DNA of 64,000 bases. Origin: Nocardia aurantia. Its GTDB lineage: Bacteria > Actinomycetota > Actinomycetes > Mycobacteriales > Mycobacteriaceae. The notes beneath the pieces were generated by a model. It was given only the letters and a program-made list of their open reading frames with translations. It ran no database searches and had not been told where the DNA came from. This document shows positions 1 to 8,082 of this stretch, one piece after another; position 1 is the first letter of the stretch; each line of letters opens with the position of its first letter. The stretch spans positions 1-64,000 of the forward strand of contig NZ_WEGI01000001.1 in the NCBI RefSeq assembly GCF_009604425.1, in the 5' to 3' direction. The position numbers and the translations under genes were made by a program.

Positions 1-394
1 GGTCGCCGGCCACCAGGCCCAGCCCGGTGAAGTAGTTGGCGGCCTGCGACACCTCCACGAGCAACTGCGCGTAGGTGATGTCGCGGGAGTCGCCCGGCTC
101 ACCCTCCCAGCGGATCGCGACCTGTTCCCCGTGCCCGTCGAGCACGTGCCGGTCGACGCAGTTGTAGGCGACGTTGAGTTTGCCGTCGGCGAACCAGCGC
201 GCGACCGGGGCGTCGTCCCAGTCCAGGACCCGGGTGAACGGCTTGTGCCAGTGCAGGCGCTCGGCCTGCTCGGCCCAGAACGCCTCCCGATCGGCGGTGG
301 CGCGGTCGTAGAGGGCGGCGTCGGCGTTCGCCGCGGCGGCGAACTCCGCGGTGGGCGGATACGAGTCTCGAGGATCGGCAGGGGTTTCGGTCAT
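1..394 (-). CDS. acs: Acetyl-CoA synthetase, N-terminal part (gene runs off the window)
   Basis: AMP-forming acetate-CoA ligase, which activates acetate through acetyl-AMP to acetyl-CoA in the cytoplasm. Only about 131 N-terminal residues are present because the gene leaves the window at base 1. The reverse-strand start at 394 opens MTETPADPRDSYPP. It is followed by the family's N-terminal ACAS signature: FWAEQAERLHWHKPF, then WFADGKLNVAYNCVDRH, then the first adenylation-domain residues (VAIRWEGEPGDSRDITY). The AMP-binding and acetylated-lysine motifs lie outside the window. It is divergent from the Fic-like gene at 600, with about 205 bp between them, the same arrangement I recall around acs in mycobacteria. 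The identity is firm despite truncation by the window edge. Confidence 0.93.
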   Translation of the reverse strand, partial: MTETPADPRDSYPPTAEFAAAANADAALYDRATADREAFWAEQAERLHWHKPFTRVLDWDDAPVARWFADGKLNVAYNCVDRHVLDGHGEQVAIRWEGEPGDSRDITYAQLLVEVSQAANYFTGLGLVAGD

Positions 395-587
395 GTCGTC
401 TCTTCTTTCGCATGCGCTTCCGGCCGGGGTGACCGCGGCCACGTTCCGACCCTAACGGACGGTAACCCGGGCCGGGGCCGCGTCCCGTCGGCACGGTGTG
501 CGAGGGCGGAATCGCCCGTGGAACGAGTGCGGTAGGCGCCGGTTCGACGCCGTCCCGGGCCGGAATCCGCCGCGATCGGCCTGACAG

Positions 588-593
588 TAGCGT
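588..593 (+). promoter_or_regulatory. Candidate -10 box (TAGCGT) of a leaderless transcript
   Basis: TAGCGT lies 6 nt before the GTG at 600. This is the spacing that places the transcription start on the start codon. No Shine-Dalgarno is visible before the GTG, which fits leaderless translation. This is inferred from spacing only. Confidence 0.4.
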
Positions 594-599
594 TGAGGC

Positions 600-1343
600 G
601 TGACCGACGTGCTGCGACCCTTGGCCGATCTGCCCGGTGTGCGCGAGGCGGCCGAACGGGCGCGCGACGCGCTCGCCGAGGTGCACATGCATCGCGCCAA
701 CCGCCGGGGCTGGGCCGTCACCGCGGCCGAGGCGGCGGTGCGGGCCGCGCGCGCGTCGGCCGCGATCGACGGAGCCGCCACCGAACTGCCACCCGACGGA
801 CAGGTCGCCGATCCGGTGCTGGCCGGGTCGCTACGGATCGGGCAAGCACTCGACGGTGACGCGCTGCGGAATCTCACCGGCGTCTGGCAGCGTGCCCCGT
901 TGCAGGCGCTGGCCCGGTTGCATCTGCTGGCCGCGACCGATCCGGCCGCGGATCCGGAATCGCTGGGCCGCCCGCGCGCCGAATCCGGGGTCGCGCAACG
1001 GCTGGATCTGCTCGCCCAGACCGTCCTCACCTCCCACGCCCCGGCCCCGGTCGTGGCGGCCGTGGTGCACGGGGAACTGCTGGCGCTGCGGCCGTTCGGG
1101 ACGGCGGACGGTCTGGTCGCTCGCGCCGCCGCACGGCTGGTCACGGTGTCCAGTGGCCTGGATCCACGCGCTCTCGGGGTGCCGGAGGTGTTCTGGTTGC
1201 GGCGCCGGCGGGCCTATCTCGACGCGGCCGCCGGATTCGCCGGCGGTGGCGCCGACGGGGTCCGTGCCTGGACCCTGCTCTGCTGCGAAGCGCTCGAGGA
1301 CGGCGCGCGGGAAGCGCGTTCCATCGCCGACAGCGCCGCTTGA
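600..1343 (+). CDS. Degenerate Fic-fold protein (Rv3662c-type)
   Basis: A 247-residue alanine-rich helical protein. The stretch LRPFGTADGLVARAA near residue 160 aligns with the Fic active-site loop HPFxxGNGRxxR. However, the catalytic His is replaced by Arg, Gly-Asn by Ala-Asp, and the Arg of GNGR by Leu. AMP transferase activity is therefore unlikely, and the fold may act as a binding or regulatory module. The GTG start at 600 lacks a ribosome binding site but has TAGCGT 6 nt upstream. Its place between acs and the HAD phosphatase gene matches the Rv3662c locus as I recall it. The Fic relation is inferred from a short motif and overall helical character. The biological role is unknown. Confidence 0.75.
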   Translation: MTDVLRPLADLPGVREAAERARDALAEVHMHRANRRGWAVTAAEAAVRAARASAAIDGAATELPPDGQVADPVLAGSLRIGQALDGDALRNLTGVWQRAPLQALARLHLLAATDPAADPESLGRPRAESGVAQRLDLLAQTVLTSHAPAPVVAAVVHGELLALRPFGTADGLVARAAARLVTVSSGLDPRALGVPEVFWLRRRRAYLDAAAGFAGGGADGVRAWTLLCCEALEDGAREARSIADSAA

Positions 1344-1711
1344 TTCGCACACGCAAGCGGGCGGTGTGGTCCTCGTGACCTCACCGCCCGCTGGCACGGA
1401 CAGCCCGGTTACCAAGCGTGCTGGTCGGGTTGTGTTCTGCGGCCTCGGCGACTCTCCGGTTCCCGGTGGTTCATCCCCGCAACCTGTGCGAGGCTCCCGC
1501 CACCGCGGCCCCGGATCTCGCAAGCCCACAACGCTGCTGCCCTTGTCGCGGCGCGCTCCGCGTGGGTGCCCGGCTTCCGTGCCGGGAAGGGTGGTCGGGA
1601 GATCGGGCCTTCTCTTCCGGCGCGACCCTGGCCTTCCGTCCTTCCGTGGCACCATTGTTACTCTGTGACCCGCCTCACATCAAGGGCTGTGGGGGAATCG
1701 AAATATGCAGG
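1344..1711. other. Convergent intergenic region, 368 bp
   Basis: This region lies between two convergent genes. It holds the terminator hairpin at 1357-1391 and a small stem (CCCGGC 1569-1574 with GCCGGG 1581-1586). I see no credible coding frame in the remainder: open frames here are extensions or antisense shadows of the neighbours. Confidence 0.5.
1357..1391 (+). terminator. Hairpin terminator after the Fic-like gene
   Basis: Perfect 10-bp stem: GCGGGCGGTG at 1357-1366 pairs with CACCGCCCGC at 1382-1391, with a 15-nt loop, starting 13 nt after the stop codon. It lacks a T-tract, as is usual in actinobacteria. Confidence 0.6.
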
Positions 1712-2770
1712 TCACGGCCGACGACGGAGCAACCGGTAACTGATGGCGCCTGCCAGCACCGCGCTGAGCCCGACCACCACGCTGGCGGCGATCGTCGTCG
1801 AGGAGGGTGTCTGGATCCGCGACCACAGCGAAACCGGGTCGGAGAACGTCAGGATCGGCCAGCCCCGCGTCGTGGCCTCCCGCCGCAGCGCTCGATCCGG
1901 GTTGACCGCGGTGGGATGGCCGACCGCCGACAGCATCGGCACGTCGGTGATCGAATCCGAGTACGCGTAGCACCGGGTCAGGTCGTAGCCGTGTTCCGCG
2001 GCGAGTTCCCGCAGCGCCCGCACCTTGCCCTCGCCGTAGCAGTAGAACTCGACAACGCCTGTGTACCTTCCGTTCTCGACCACCATCCGGGTCGCGGCGG
2101 TATGCGTCGCGCCGAGCGCGGCCGCGATCGGCGCCACGATCTCCTCACCGGAGGCGGACACGATCACCACATCGTGGCCGCGGATCTTATGGTCCGCGAT
2201 CAGGTCGGCCGCCTCCGCGTAGATCAGCGGATCGACAATGTCGTGCAGGGTCTCCGCGACGATGGACTTCACCTGCTGGACGTCCCAGCCGGCGCACATC
2301 TTGGTGAGGTACTCCCGCATCCGCTCCATCTGGTCGTGATCGGCGCCGGAGAGCAGGAACAGGAAGTGCGCGTAACTGCCCTTGAGCACCGTGCCGCGGT
2401 TCAGCAGGCCCTGTGCGAAGAACGGCTTGCTGAACGCGAAGGCACTCGACTTCGCGATGACCGTCTTGTCGAGATCGAAGAAGGCCGCCACCCGGCCGGA
2501 CTCACCGCCGGGATGGGTTCCCGTCGCGGCGTGTGCGACCGCGCCGGTCGCCGAGCCCGAGCCGTTGCCCGATGCGATGTGCGGGGATATCGCGCTCTTC
2601 GCGCCCGAGCCGTTGGTCCGCGCCTCGGCGCGATCCCCGGCGGACGCGTCGCTCACCGCGGACTCCGATTCGGCGCTCGCGCCGGACCTTGATTCGGCGC
2701 TCGCGCCGGACCTTGATTCGGCGCTCGCGCCGGACCCTGATTCGGCGCTCGCGCCGGTGGTCTCCGTCAC
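1712..2770 (-). CDS. HAD-IB family phosphatase with C-terminal membrane anchor (Rv3661-type)
   Basis: SerB-like HAD hydrolase. From the GTG at 2770 it has 352 residues. An N-terminal low-complexity region of about 120 residues contains tandem octapeptides (GASAESRS). The catalytic motif FFDLDKTVI (DxDxT) follows, then VIVSASGEE (motif II region), and CYAYSDSITDVPML (the late acidic motif). A hydrophobic segment TIAASVVVGLSAVLAGAISY precedes RLLRRRP, so it is probably tail-anchored in the membrane. The substrate is unknown; relatives dephosphorylate phosphoserine-like compounds. The frame stays open upstream to an ATG at 2896, but that would run through the 6C RNA promoter, so I prefer 2770; there is no strong ribosome binding site for either. 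In mycobacteria the same pair flanks the 6C RNA. Confidence 0.85.
   Translation of the reverse strand: MTETTGASAESGSGASAESRSGASAESRSGASAESESAVSDASAGDRAEARTNGSGAKSAISPHIASGNGSGSATGAVAHAATGTHPGGESGRVAAFFDLDKTVIAKSSAFAFSKPFFAQGLLNRGTVLKGSYAHFLFLLSGADHDQMERMREYLTKMCAGWDVQQVKSIVAETLHDIVDPLIYAEAADLIADHKIRGHDVVIVSASGEEIVAPIAAALGATHTAATRMVVENGRYTGVVEFYCYGEGKVRALRELAAEHGYDLTRCYAYSDSITDVPMLSAVGHPTAVNPDRALRREATTRGWPILTFSDPVSLWSRIQTPSSTTIAASVVVGLSAVLAGAISYRLLRRRP
2667..2757. repeat. Four tandem 24-bp units built on palindrome GGCGCTCGCGCC
   Basis: Units start at 2667, 2691, 2715 and 2739, each GATTCGGCGCTCGCGCC followed by GGACCTT or a variant. The core GGCGC-TC-GCGCC is an inverted repeat. Read on the minus strand the units encode octapeptides inside the N-terminal region of the HAD phosphatase. 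The same TTCGGCGCTCGCGCC core recurs at 27594-27652. Confidence 0.9.
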
Positions 2771-2881
2771 GCGGTCAAGGATAGGGAACCCGGCAGTCGT
2801 GCGAGTGACCAGGTTCGAGGGGATGTGCGGAACCGGGGTGGTGGCGATCGGCGGACTTGCGTGGCGGCCGGTGCCTGGGTG

Positions 2882-2990
2882 TACTATTGCTGACACCTGG
2901 ACATAGTCCGGGTGCGTTCAGCCCGACCCCCCGGGGCTGAACCCGACGGCCCCAGCCTCCTCCCCCCCGGCTGGGGCCGTCCTCTATTTC
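2882..2990 (+). ncRNA. 6C small RNA with its promoter
   Basis: Two hairpins with C-runs in their loops are diagnostic of the actinobacterial 6C RNA (B11 in M. tuberculosis). Stem 1 is GTTCAGCCC 2916-2924 with GGGCTGAAC 2934-2942, and its loop contains exactly six C (2927-2932). Stem 2 is ACGGCCCCAGCC 2946-2957 with GGCTGGGGCCGT 2969-2980, and its loop contains seven C (2962-2968). Stem 2 followed by CCTCTATTT also serves as terminator. A -10 box TACTAT at 2882-2887 puts the 5' end near 2894. Between the HAD phosphatase and ssd genes is exactly where B11 lies in mycobacteria. The C-rich loops of B11 are known to pair with G-rich translation start regions of target mRNAs. Confidence 0.93.
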
Positions 2991-3340
2991 CGACCCGGTC
3001 GTTTCCGGTGGTACTAGGCATGCGATAGACGTCCGCTCTGGATCCTCGCGTCCCAATCCGATTGGTTCGCAGTGTGTTTCCGCGGCACGACGGTGGAATT
3101 GTCGCTCCCGTCGCATCCGGAGCCCGACGGTGGGCAGCCCGAAGTCGTTCGCCGACTGTGTCTTTCGTCTCCTGCCGAGGACTGTCGAGCTGCAGGCCGC
3201 TGCCGGGGGTCACCGCGGCACGGAGCGGAACCGAGCTTGTCTGTCACCGTGGGTTCCGATTCTGCTCACACCCCCCGAGTTGTCCACAATCGGCCGATCG
3301 GCACTGTCGGGAGTGGGACAGAGACGCGACTCTGGGCCGC
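2991..3340. other. Leader region before ssd, 350 bp
   Basis: This stretch lies between the 6C terminator and the ssd start. It is somewhat less GC-rich than its surroundings. I see no convincing gene or hairpin. The ssd frame remains open upstream to 3062 but shows no family-like sequence before 3341. Confidence 0.4.
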
Positions 3341-4417
3341 ATGGGTTCCGAATCGACCACAGCCTCCGCGCTGATGCTGATCGCCGAGCATCGGCTGCGT
3401 GACGAAGTCCGCCGGATCGCCGCTGCCGCAGACCGTCACCTCGATGAGCAATCCACGCCGCCGGGTCGCCGACTCTGGACCGGCGCCGCGCTCGTGGTGC
3501 TCGACAGCGCCACTGTCGCGACGGCCGAATTGTCCCGATATCCCCGGCGCCCCGACACCATCCTGGTCACGGAGGGCGAACCGGGCCTGCCCGATTGGCA
3601 GGCGGCCGCGACGGTGGGCGCCGATCACGTATTCGCGCTACCCGCCGATGCCGACCGTCTCATCGAGGCATTCGCCGAAGCTGAATCGACCGGCGAGGAC
3701 GGCGCGGTGGTCGCGATAGCCGGCGCCACCGGTGGTGCGGGCGCCTCGATCCTGTCCGCGGCGACCGCCCTCGTCGCCGCCGACTGTCGTTTCCGCCCCG
3801 AAACCGTGGTCGTCGACGGTGACCGGCTGGGCGGTGGTATCGATCTCCTGCTGGGTGTCGAGGCGGTCGACGGCCTGCGCTGGCCCGATCTCGTCGTCCG
3901 CGACGGCCGGGTCGCCGCCTCCGCGCTGCACGCAGCTCTCCCCGCGGCCGCACCCGGTCTGGGCGTACTGTCCTGCGGCCGGGCTCTCGACGGCCGGGTC
4001 CCGGACGAACTCGGCCCCGCCGCGGTTCAGGCGGTACTGTCCGCTGCCCGCGGCGCCGGCGACCTGGTCGTGTGTGATGTGTCCGGCGAACGCGGCCCCC
4101 ATGCCGACCGGATGCTCGAAGCCGCCGATCTCGTAGTCCTGCTGGTCCCCGCCCGCCTGCGCGCGGTCGCGGCCGCCCAAGCCGTGGCTGCTCACATCGG
4201 CGGCCGAAACACCAACCAGGCCTTGATAGTTCGAGGACCGGCTCCCGGCGGTCTCCGGGCGGCCGAAGTCGCCGACGCACTGGGTCTTCCGCTACTGGCC
4301 GCGGTCAGGGCCGAACCCGGCCTCGACGCTCGATTGGAGCGCCGCGGTCTGGGCTTGGCCCGCGGACCGCTCCGGACCGCCGCCGAGGCGGTCCTCGCCG
4401 AACTCGGTGCCCGATGA
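3341..4417 (+). CDS. ssd: Septum site-determining / CpaE-like protein Ssd
   Basis: MinD/CpaE-like P-loop protein of 358 residues, homologous by position and sequence style to M. tuberculosis Ssd (Rv3660c), which inhibits septation, and to CpaE, which positions Tad pilus machinery. The N-terminal half (to about residue 120) resembles a receiver-like pseudo-domain. The ParA/MinD-like domain starts at VVAIAGATGGAGASIL. The expected KGGxGKT Walker A is degraded to GATGGAGAS, with no signature lysine. The distal motif VVVDGDRLGGGIDLLLG fits the switch I region. The start at 3341 (MGSESTTASALML) was chosen because sequence upstream looks non-coding. It overlaps tadA by 4 nt (ATGA), so it heads the tad operon. 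Confidence 0.85.
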   Translation: MGSESTTASALMLIAEHRLRDEVRRIAAAADRHLDEQSTPPGRRLWTGAALVVLDSATVATAELSRYPRRPDTILVTEGEPGLPDWQAAATVGADHVFALPADADRLIEAFAEAESTGEDGAVVAIAGATGGAGASILSAATALVAADCRFRPETVVVDGDRLGGGIDLLLGVEAVDGLRWPDLVVRDGRVAASALHAALPAAAPGLGVLSCGRALDGRVPDELGPAAVQAVLSAARGAGDLVVCDVSGERGPHADRMLEAADLVVLLVPARLRAVAAAQAVAAHIGGRNTNQALIVRGPAPGGLRAAEVADALGLPLLAAVRAEPGLDARLERRGLGLARGPLRTAAEAVLAELGAR

Positions 4418-5607
4418 CCACACTGGTGACTCCGGAACTGCTGGAACGGGTCCGCGAACGCCTGGCCGGCGAGCAGGCCGGCCCGGACCCGGCCAGACTG
4501 GCCGCCGCGATCCGCGCCGAATCCGCCGGCGTGCTCGGCGACACCGATCTGCTGCGCGCCCTGCGCCTGTTGCAGACCGAGATGACCGGCGCCGGCATCC
4601 TCGAACCGCTGCTGCACGATCCGCAGGTATCCGATGTGCTGGTCACCGCGCCCGACGCGGTATGGGTGGACCGAGGCCACGGCTTGCGCCGCACCTCCGT
4701 CACATTCCCCGACGAGGCCGCCGTGCGCCGCTTGGCGCAGCGCCTCGCCCTGGCCGCCGGCCGCCGGCTCGACGACGCACAGCCCTGGGTGGACGGGCGC
4801 TTGCCGGAACTCGAAGGCACACTGGGGGATTCGTTCGGCGTGCGTCTGCACGCGATCCTGGCACCGATCGCCCACGGTGGCACCTGTGTCTCCCTGCGGG
4901 TGCTGCGACCCGCGGCACACGACCTCGCCTCGCTCACGGCGGGCGGATCCATACCGGCGCCTGCGAAAGCGTTGCTGGAGCGCATAATTCGTGCCCGGCT
5001 GGCCTTCCTCGTGATCGGCGGAACAGGCGCGGGCAAGACCACATTGCTGTCCGGCCTGCTGGCCGAGGTGGATCCCGCCGAACGCATCGTGTGTGTCGAG
5101 GACGCCGCCGAACTCGCTCCGCCACATCCGCATGTGGTCCGGCTGGTATCGCGCACCGCGAATATCGAAGGCGCAGGGGCTGTTACGGTCCGTGATCTGG
5201 TTCGGCAGGCGCTCCGCATGCGTCCCGACCGCATCGTGATCGGCGAGGTCCGCGGGGCGGAGGTCGTCGATCTGCTGACCGCCCTGAACACCGGGCACGA
5301 CGGCGGCGCCGGAACCGTGCACGCCAACTCGCCACGAGAGGTTCCCGCGCGGCTGGAAGCGCTTGCGGCGCTGGGCGGTATGGGCCGCGACGCCCTGCAC
5401 AGCCAGCTTGCCGCCGCGGTTCAGGTGATCCTGCACATGCACCGGCGAGCCGACGGCACCCGTGCGCTCCGCGAGATAGGCCTCGTCGCCCGCGCCCCCG
5501 ACGGCACCGTCACCATCGAAGCCGCTTGGCGCTGCGACGCGGTCCCCACGCCGGCCGCCGCGGCGCTGCACCACCTGCTCGACGAACGACTGGGTACCAC
5601 GGCATGA
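4414..5607 (+). CDS. tadA: Tad/CpaF-type secretion ATPase
   Basis: Type II/IV secretion ATPase (TadA/CpaF, Rv3659c-like) that powers Flp-type pilus assembly at the inner membrane. It has 397 residues. Walker A GGTGAGKTT lies near residue 204, followed by CVEDAAEL (Asp box), then MRPDRIVIGEVRG (Walker B), and NTGHDGGAGTVHANS (His box), all intact. The ATG overlaps the ssd stop by 4 nt and the TadB ATG overlaps its own stop, so translation is coupled. The length is normal for the family. Confidence 0.95.
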   Translation: MTTLVTPELLERVRERLAGEQAGPDPARLAAAIRAESAGVLGDTDLLRALRLLQTEMTGAGILEPLLHDPQVSDVLVTAPDAVWVDRGHGLRRTSVTFPDEAAVRRLAQRLALAAGRRLDDAQPWVDGRLPELEGTLGDSFGVRLHAILAPIAHGGTCVSLRVLRPAAHDLASLTAGGSIPAPAKALLERIIRARLAFLVIGGTGAGKTTLLSGLLAEVDPAERIVCVEDAAELAPPHPHVVRLVSRTANIEGAGAVTVRDLVRQALRMRPDRIVIGEVRGAEVVDLLTALNTGHDGGAGTVHANSPREVPARLEALAALGGMGRDALHSQLAAAVQVILHMHRRADGTRALREIGLVARAPDGTVTIEAAWRCDAVPTPAAAALHHLLDERLGTTA

Positions 5608-6569
5608 CCGCGTCGAGCGGTCTGTCGCCGGCCGTATCCCAGACCGTTTCGCCCGGCACCACACGTCGGCACTCGAAGTGGCGAGGCCTCACCGGATATC
5701 GCGGACCGGCATGGTCGGATGCCGGCGCGCCGGTCGTCCTGCCGTTCTGGACGGCCGGGCTCAGCGGTTGCGGACCACGGCCATGGGCGTTCGTCTGCTG
5801 TGCCTTCGCGTTGCTGGCATGGCCCGGGGGCAGGTCCCGCCGCCGACTGTCGGGGTTGCTCCGGCAGCGGCGATCGGAGTGGAATGTGCCGTCCCGGTCG
5901 CTGTTCCGGGCCGTCATCGTGGTCGTGGCCGTGACCGCGGCGCTCGTGGGTATCGGTGTGCTCATCGCCGTGTGCCTGGTTGCGGCGACGGTCGGTTACC
6001 GGATCCGGCGTGCCCGCGGTGTGCGGGAGCACGACCGGGAGTGCCGTGCGTTGGCCGAGGGGCTGGAGGCGGTGATCGGTGAACTACGGGTGGGCGCTCA
6101 TCCGAGTGTGGCCGTCGCCACCGCGGCCGCAGATCTGACCGGAACAGCGGGACGGGCGCTGACGGTGGGGGCCGCGCGTGGTCGCCTCGGCGGTTCGGTG
6201 GCAGACGGCCTGTGTTCTCCCGGAACGGTTCTCCAGGCGGAGCTGTTCCGGATCGCGATGGCGTGGCGGTTGGCCGAGCAGCACGGTCTCGCGCTCGTCG
6301 AGCTGCTCGCCGCGGCGCGGGCGGACCTGTCCGGGCGGATGCGGTTCCGGGAGAGCGCCATCGCCGGGCTGGCCGGTGCCCACGCCACGGCGCTCGTACT
6401 CTCGGGGCTGCCTCTGCTGGGCGTCGCGCTCGGTGAGCTGATGGGCGCCCATCCGGTCGGTCTGCTGCTCGGCTCAGGTCCGGGAACGGTGTTGTTGCCG
6501 CTCGGTATCGCACTGGCCTGCGCGGGTGTGTGGTGGACCGATGCGATCACCGGGCGGGTGTCGCGATGA
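5604..6569 (+). CDS. tadB: TadB-like inner-membrane platform protein (T2SS F domain)
   Basis: 321-residue membrane protein. After an Arg-rich N-terminus come hydrophobic segments around WAFVCCAFALLAWPGG and AVIVVVAVTAALVGIGVLI. A cytoplasmic four-helix region follows (ALAEGLEAVIGELRVGAHPS...), then C-terminal segments with ALVLSGLPLLGVALGELMG. This is the GspF/TadB layout, forming the platform on which TadA works. The ATG at 5604 overlaps the tadA stop (ATGA). An in-frame upstream ATG at 5526 lies inside tadA and is unlikely to be used. Homologous in position to Rv3658c. Confidence 0.85.
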   Translation: MTASSGLSPAVSQTVSPGTTRRHSKWRGLTGYRGPAWSDAGAPVVLPFWTAGLSGCGPRPWAFVCCAFALLAWPGGRSRRRLSGLLRQRRSEWNVPSRSLFRAVIVVVAVTAALVGIGVLIAVCLVAATVGYRIRRARGVREHDRECRALAEGLEAVIGELRVGAHPSVAVATAAADLTGTAGRALTVGAARGRLGGSVADGLCSPGTVLQAELFRIAMAWRLAEQHGLALVELLAAARADLSGRMRFRESAIAGLAGAHATALVLSGLPLLGVALGELMGAHPVGLLLGSGPGTVLLPLGIALACAGVWWTDAITGRVSR

Positions 6570-7162
6570 CCGGAGCGTTCTCCGTGGTCTTGCTGGCCGC
6601 GACTGTTCTGGTGTTCCCGCATCGCGGTGCCGCCTCCGGCCGATTGCGCGAACTCATTGCGAAAGCGCCACTGACACAGAGTTTTTCGTCATCGAAGGCC
6701 GAGGACGACCCGTTGGCCGCGGCTGCTGTATTCGATCTGCTGGCAGCGTGTCTGCGGTCGGGGATGCCGATCTCGGCGGCTGCACGCGCGGTCGCCGTCG
6801 CGGCCGGGGGCCCGTTGGAGCCACCGCTGCGCCGGGCGGCCGATCTGCTGGCACTGGGCGCCGATCCGGTGGCCGCCTGGGAACGCGCGGCGGCCGATGC
6901 CCGCTCCGACGACCTGCGCACGCTGGCCCGGTTGATCCGGCGGTCGGCTCGGTCGGGCGCGGCCCTGGCCGATGCGGTCGCCGAGGTGGCGCAGCAGTGC
7001 CGCGCGGCCGTGAGCGACGAGGCCACCGCCCGCGCCGCTCGCGCGGGCACGCTGATCGCCGGGCCACTCGGACTGTGCTTTCTACCGGCCTTCGTCTGTC
7101 TCGGAATCGTGCCGGTGGTCATCGGTCTGGCCGATCGGGTGCTGGGTGGTGGGCTGCCGTGA
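6566..7162 (+). CDS. tadC: TadC-like T2SS F-domain protein
   Basis: 198 residues. An N-terminal hydrophobic segment (GAFSVVLLAATVLVF) is followed by a soluble GspF-like helical domain (FDLLAACLRSGMPISAAARAV ... LARLIRRSARSGAALADAV), and a C-terminal membrane segment LIAGPLGLCFLPAFVCLGIV. The partner of TadB in the pilus platform. The ATG overlaps the tadB stop by 4 nt. Shorter than proteobacterial TadC but typical of the actinobacterial Rv3657c type. Confidence 0.85.
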   Translation: MTGAFSVVLLAATVLVFPHRGAASGRLRELIAKAPLTQSFSSSKAEDDPLAAAAVFDLLAACLRSGMPISAAARAVAVAAGGPLEPPLRRAADLLALGADPVAAWERAAADARSDDLRTLARLIRRSARSGAALADAVAEVAQQCRAAVSDEATARAARAGTLIAGPLGLCFLPAFVCLGIVPVVIGLADRVLGGGLP

Positions 7163-7219
7163 CCGGCGGCGGGATGTGGCACGGACGGACCGTGCCGATC
7201 GGAGAGGAAAGGGAGATCC

Positions 7220-7432
7220 ATGCGATCGACGGTTCGAGGAGCGTTGCGCACGTTGCGGTTTCGCCTGACACTGGTTTGGGGAGACGATGCGGGCATGAGT
7301 ACGGTCGAGTACGCGATCGGCACCATCGCGGCCGCAGCCTTCGGCGCGGTGCTCTACACGGTCGTCACCGGCGACAACATCGTGAGCGCATTGACCAAGA
7401 TCATCGACCGGGCTCTGAACGCCACCCCCTGA
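7220..7432 (+). CDS. Flp-type pilin-like small protein (DUF4244)
   Basis: 70-residue protein. A basic N-terminus ends in DDAG, followed by MSTVEYAIGTIAAAAFGAVLY. The G|MSTVE junction, with Glu at +5 ahead of a hydrophobic helix, is the classic type IV/Flp prepilin processing site. Homologous by position to Rv3656c. GAAAGGGAG about 5 nt before the ATG is a good ribosome binding site. It is presumed to be the structural subunit assembled by TadA/B/C. No prepilin peptidase gene is in this window, so processing must depend on an enzyme encoded elsewhere. Confidence 0.9.
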   Translation: MRSTVRGALRTLRFRLTLVWGDDAGMSTVEYAIGTIAAAAFGAVLYTVVTGDNIVSALTKIIDRALNATP

Positions 7433-7698
7433 GTCCTCGCCTTTGCGCGGACGCCATCGCTGATCCGTTCGTGCGAAACAGGATGCACGATCTCACCGCA
7501 TCCGTCGCGGGACCGGCCGTCCGATCCGATGTGACGGAACCTCCGGGTGCGGCAGAAGCGCCCGTCGTCGCAGCCGCCGGAGCGTGGCGAGGTCCCGGTC
7601 CGGCCGCGTCAGGTATTTCGGGACCGATGTGGAGTTGGCGCGGGGCGCCGCCGGTGGCCGCCGGGCCCATGGCGTCGGGTGCCGTCGCGCCTGAGCTC

Positions 7699-8082
7699 AT
7701 GGCTTCGGATCACCGGAGAGTGTGGCCGGTGGTTCGACGGTGGTGGGGTGGCGAAGATCGTGGCGCCGTCACCGTGGAGGCGGCGTTCGCGCTGGCGGCG
7801 TTGGTCAGCGTGCTGACGATGTGTCTCGGCGGGCTGCTGGCGGCCTCCAGCCAGGTGCGGTGTGTCGACGCGGCGCGGGAGGCGGCTCGACTGGTCGCGC
7901 GGGGTGCGGACGATGAGGCGGTTGTGGCGGCGCGGAGGGTGGCGCCGAGCGGAGCCGAGATCACCGTGCACGTCGACGGCGACGGGGTGAGCGCGACCGT
8001 CACCGCGCATACCCCGCTGTTGCCGCGACTGACGTTGCGCGCGACCGCCTTCGCGGTTCGTGAGCCCGGAGCCGCATCGTGA
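7699..8082 (+). CDS. TadE-like pseudopilin
   Basis: 127 residues from the ATG at 7699. The core is GAVTVEAAFALAALVSVLTMCLG, a TadE motif with Glu at the fifth helix position, followed by VRCVDAAREAARLVARG and a small beta-rich periplasmic domain. Alternative in-frame starts exist at 7669 and 7627, and the frame is open far upstream across tadC, so the start is uncertain. Positioned like Rv3655c. It overlaps the next gene by 4 nt (GTGA). Confidence 0.8.
   Translation: MASDHRRVWPVVRRWWGGEDRGAVTVEAAFALAALVSVLTMCLGGLLAASSQVRCVDAAREAARLVARGADDEAVVAARRVAPSGAEITVHVDGDGVSATVTAHTPLLPRLTLRATAFAVREPGAAS

Noticed and set aside
1569..1586. Second terminator (CCCGGC/GCCGGG stem) for the HAD phosphatase transcript
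   Set aside because: The stem is only 6 bp, lies more than 120 bp beyond the stop and has no T-tract. Too weak to annotate as a terminator.
1418..2692. 424-codon frame antisense to the HAD phosphatase gene
   Set aside because: It crosses a non-coding convergent region and the reverse strand of a clear HAD gene. No motif was recognisable.
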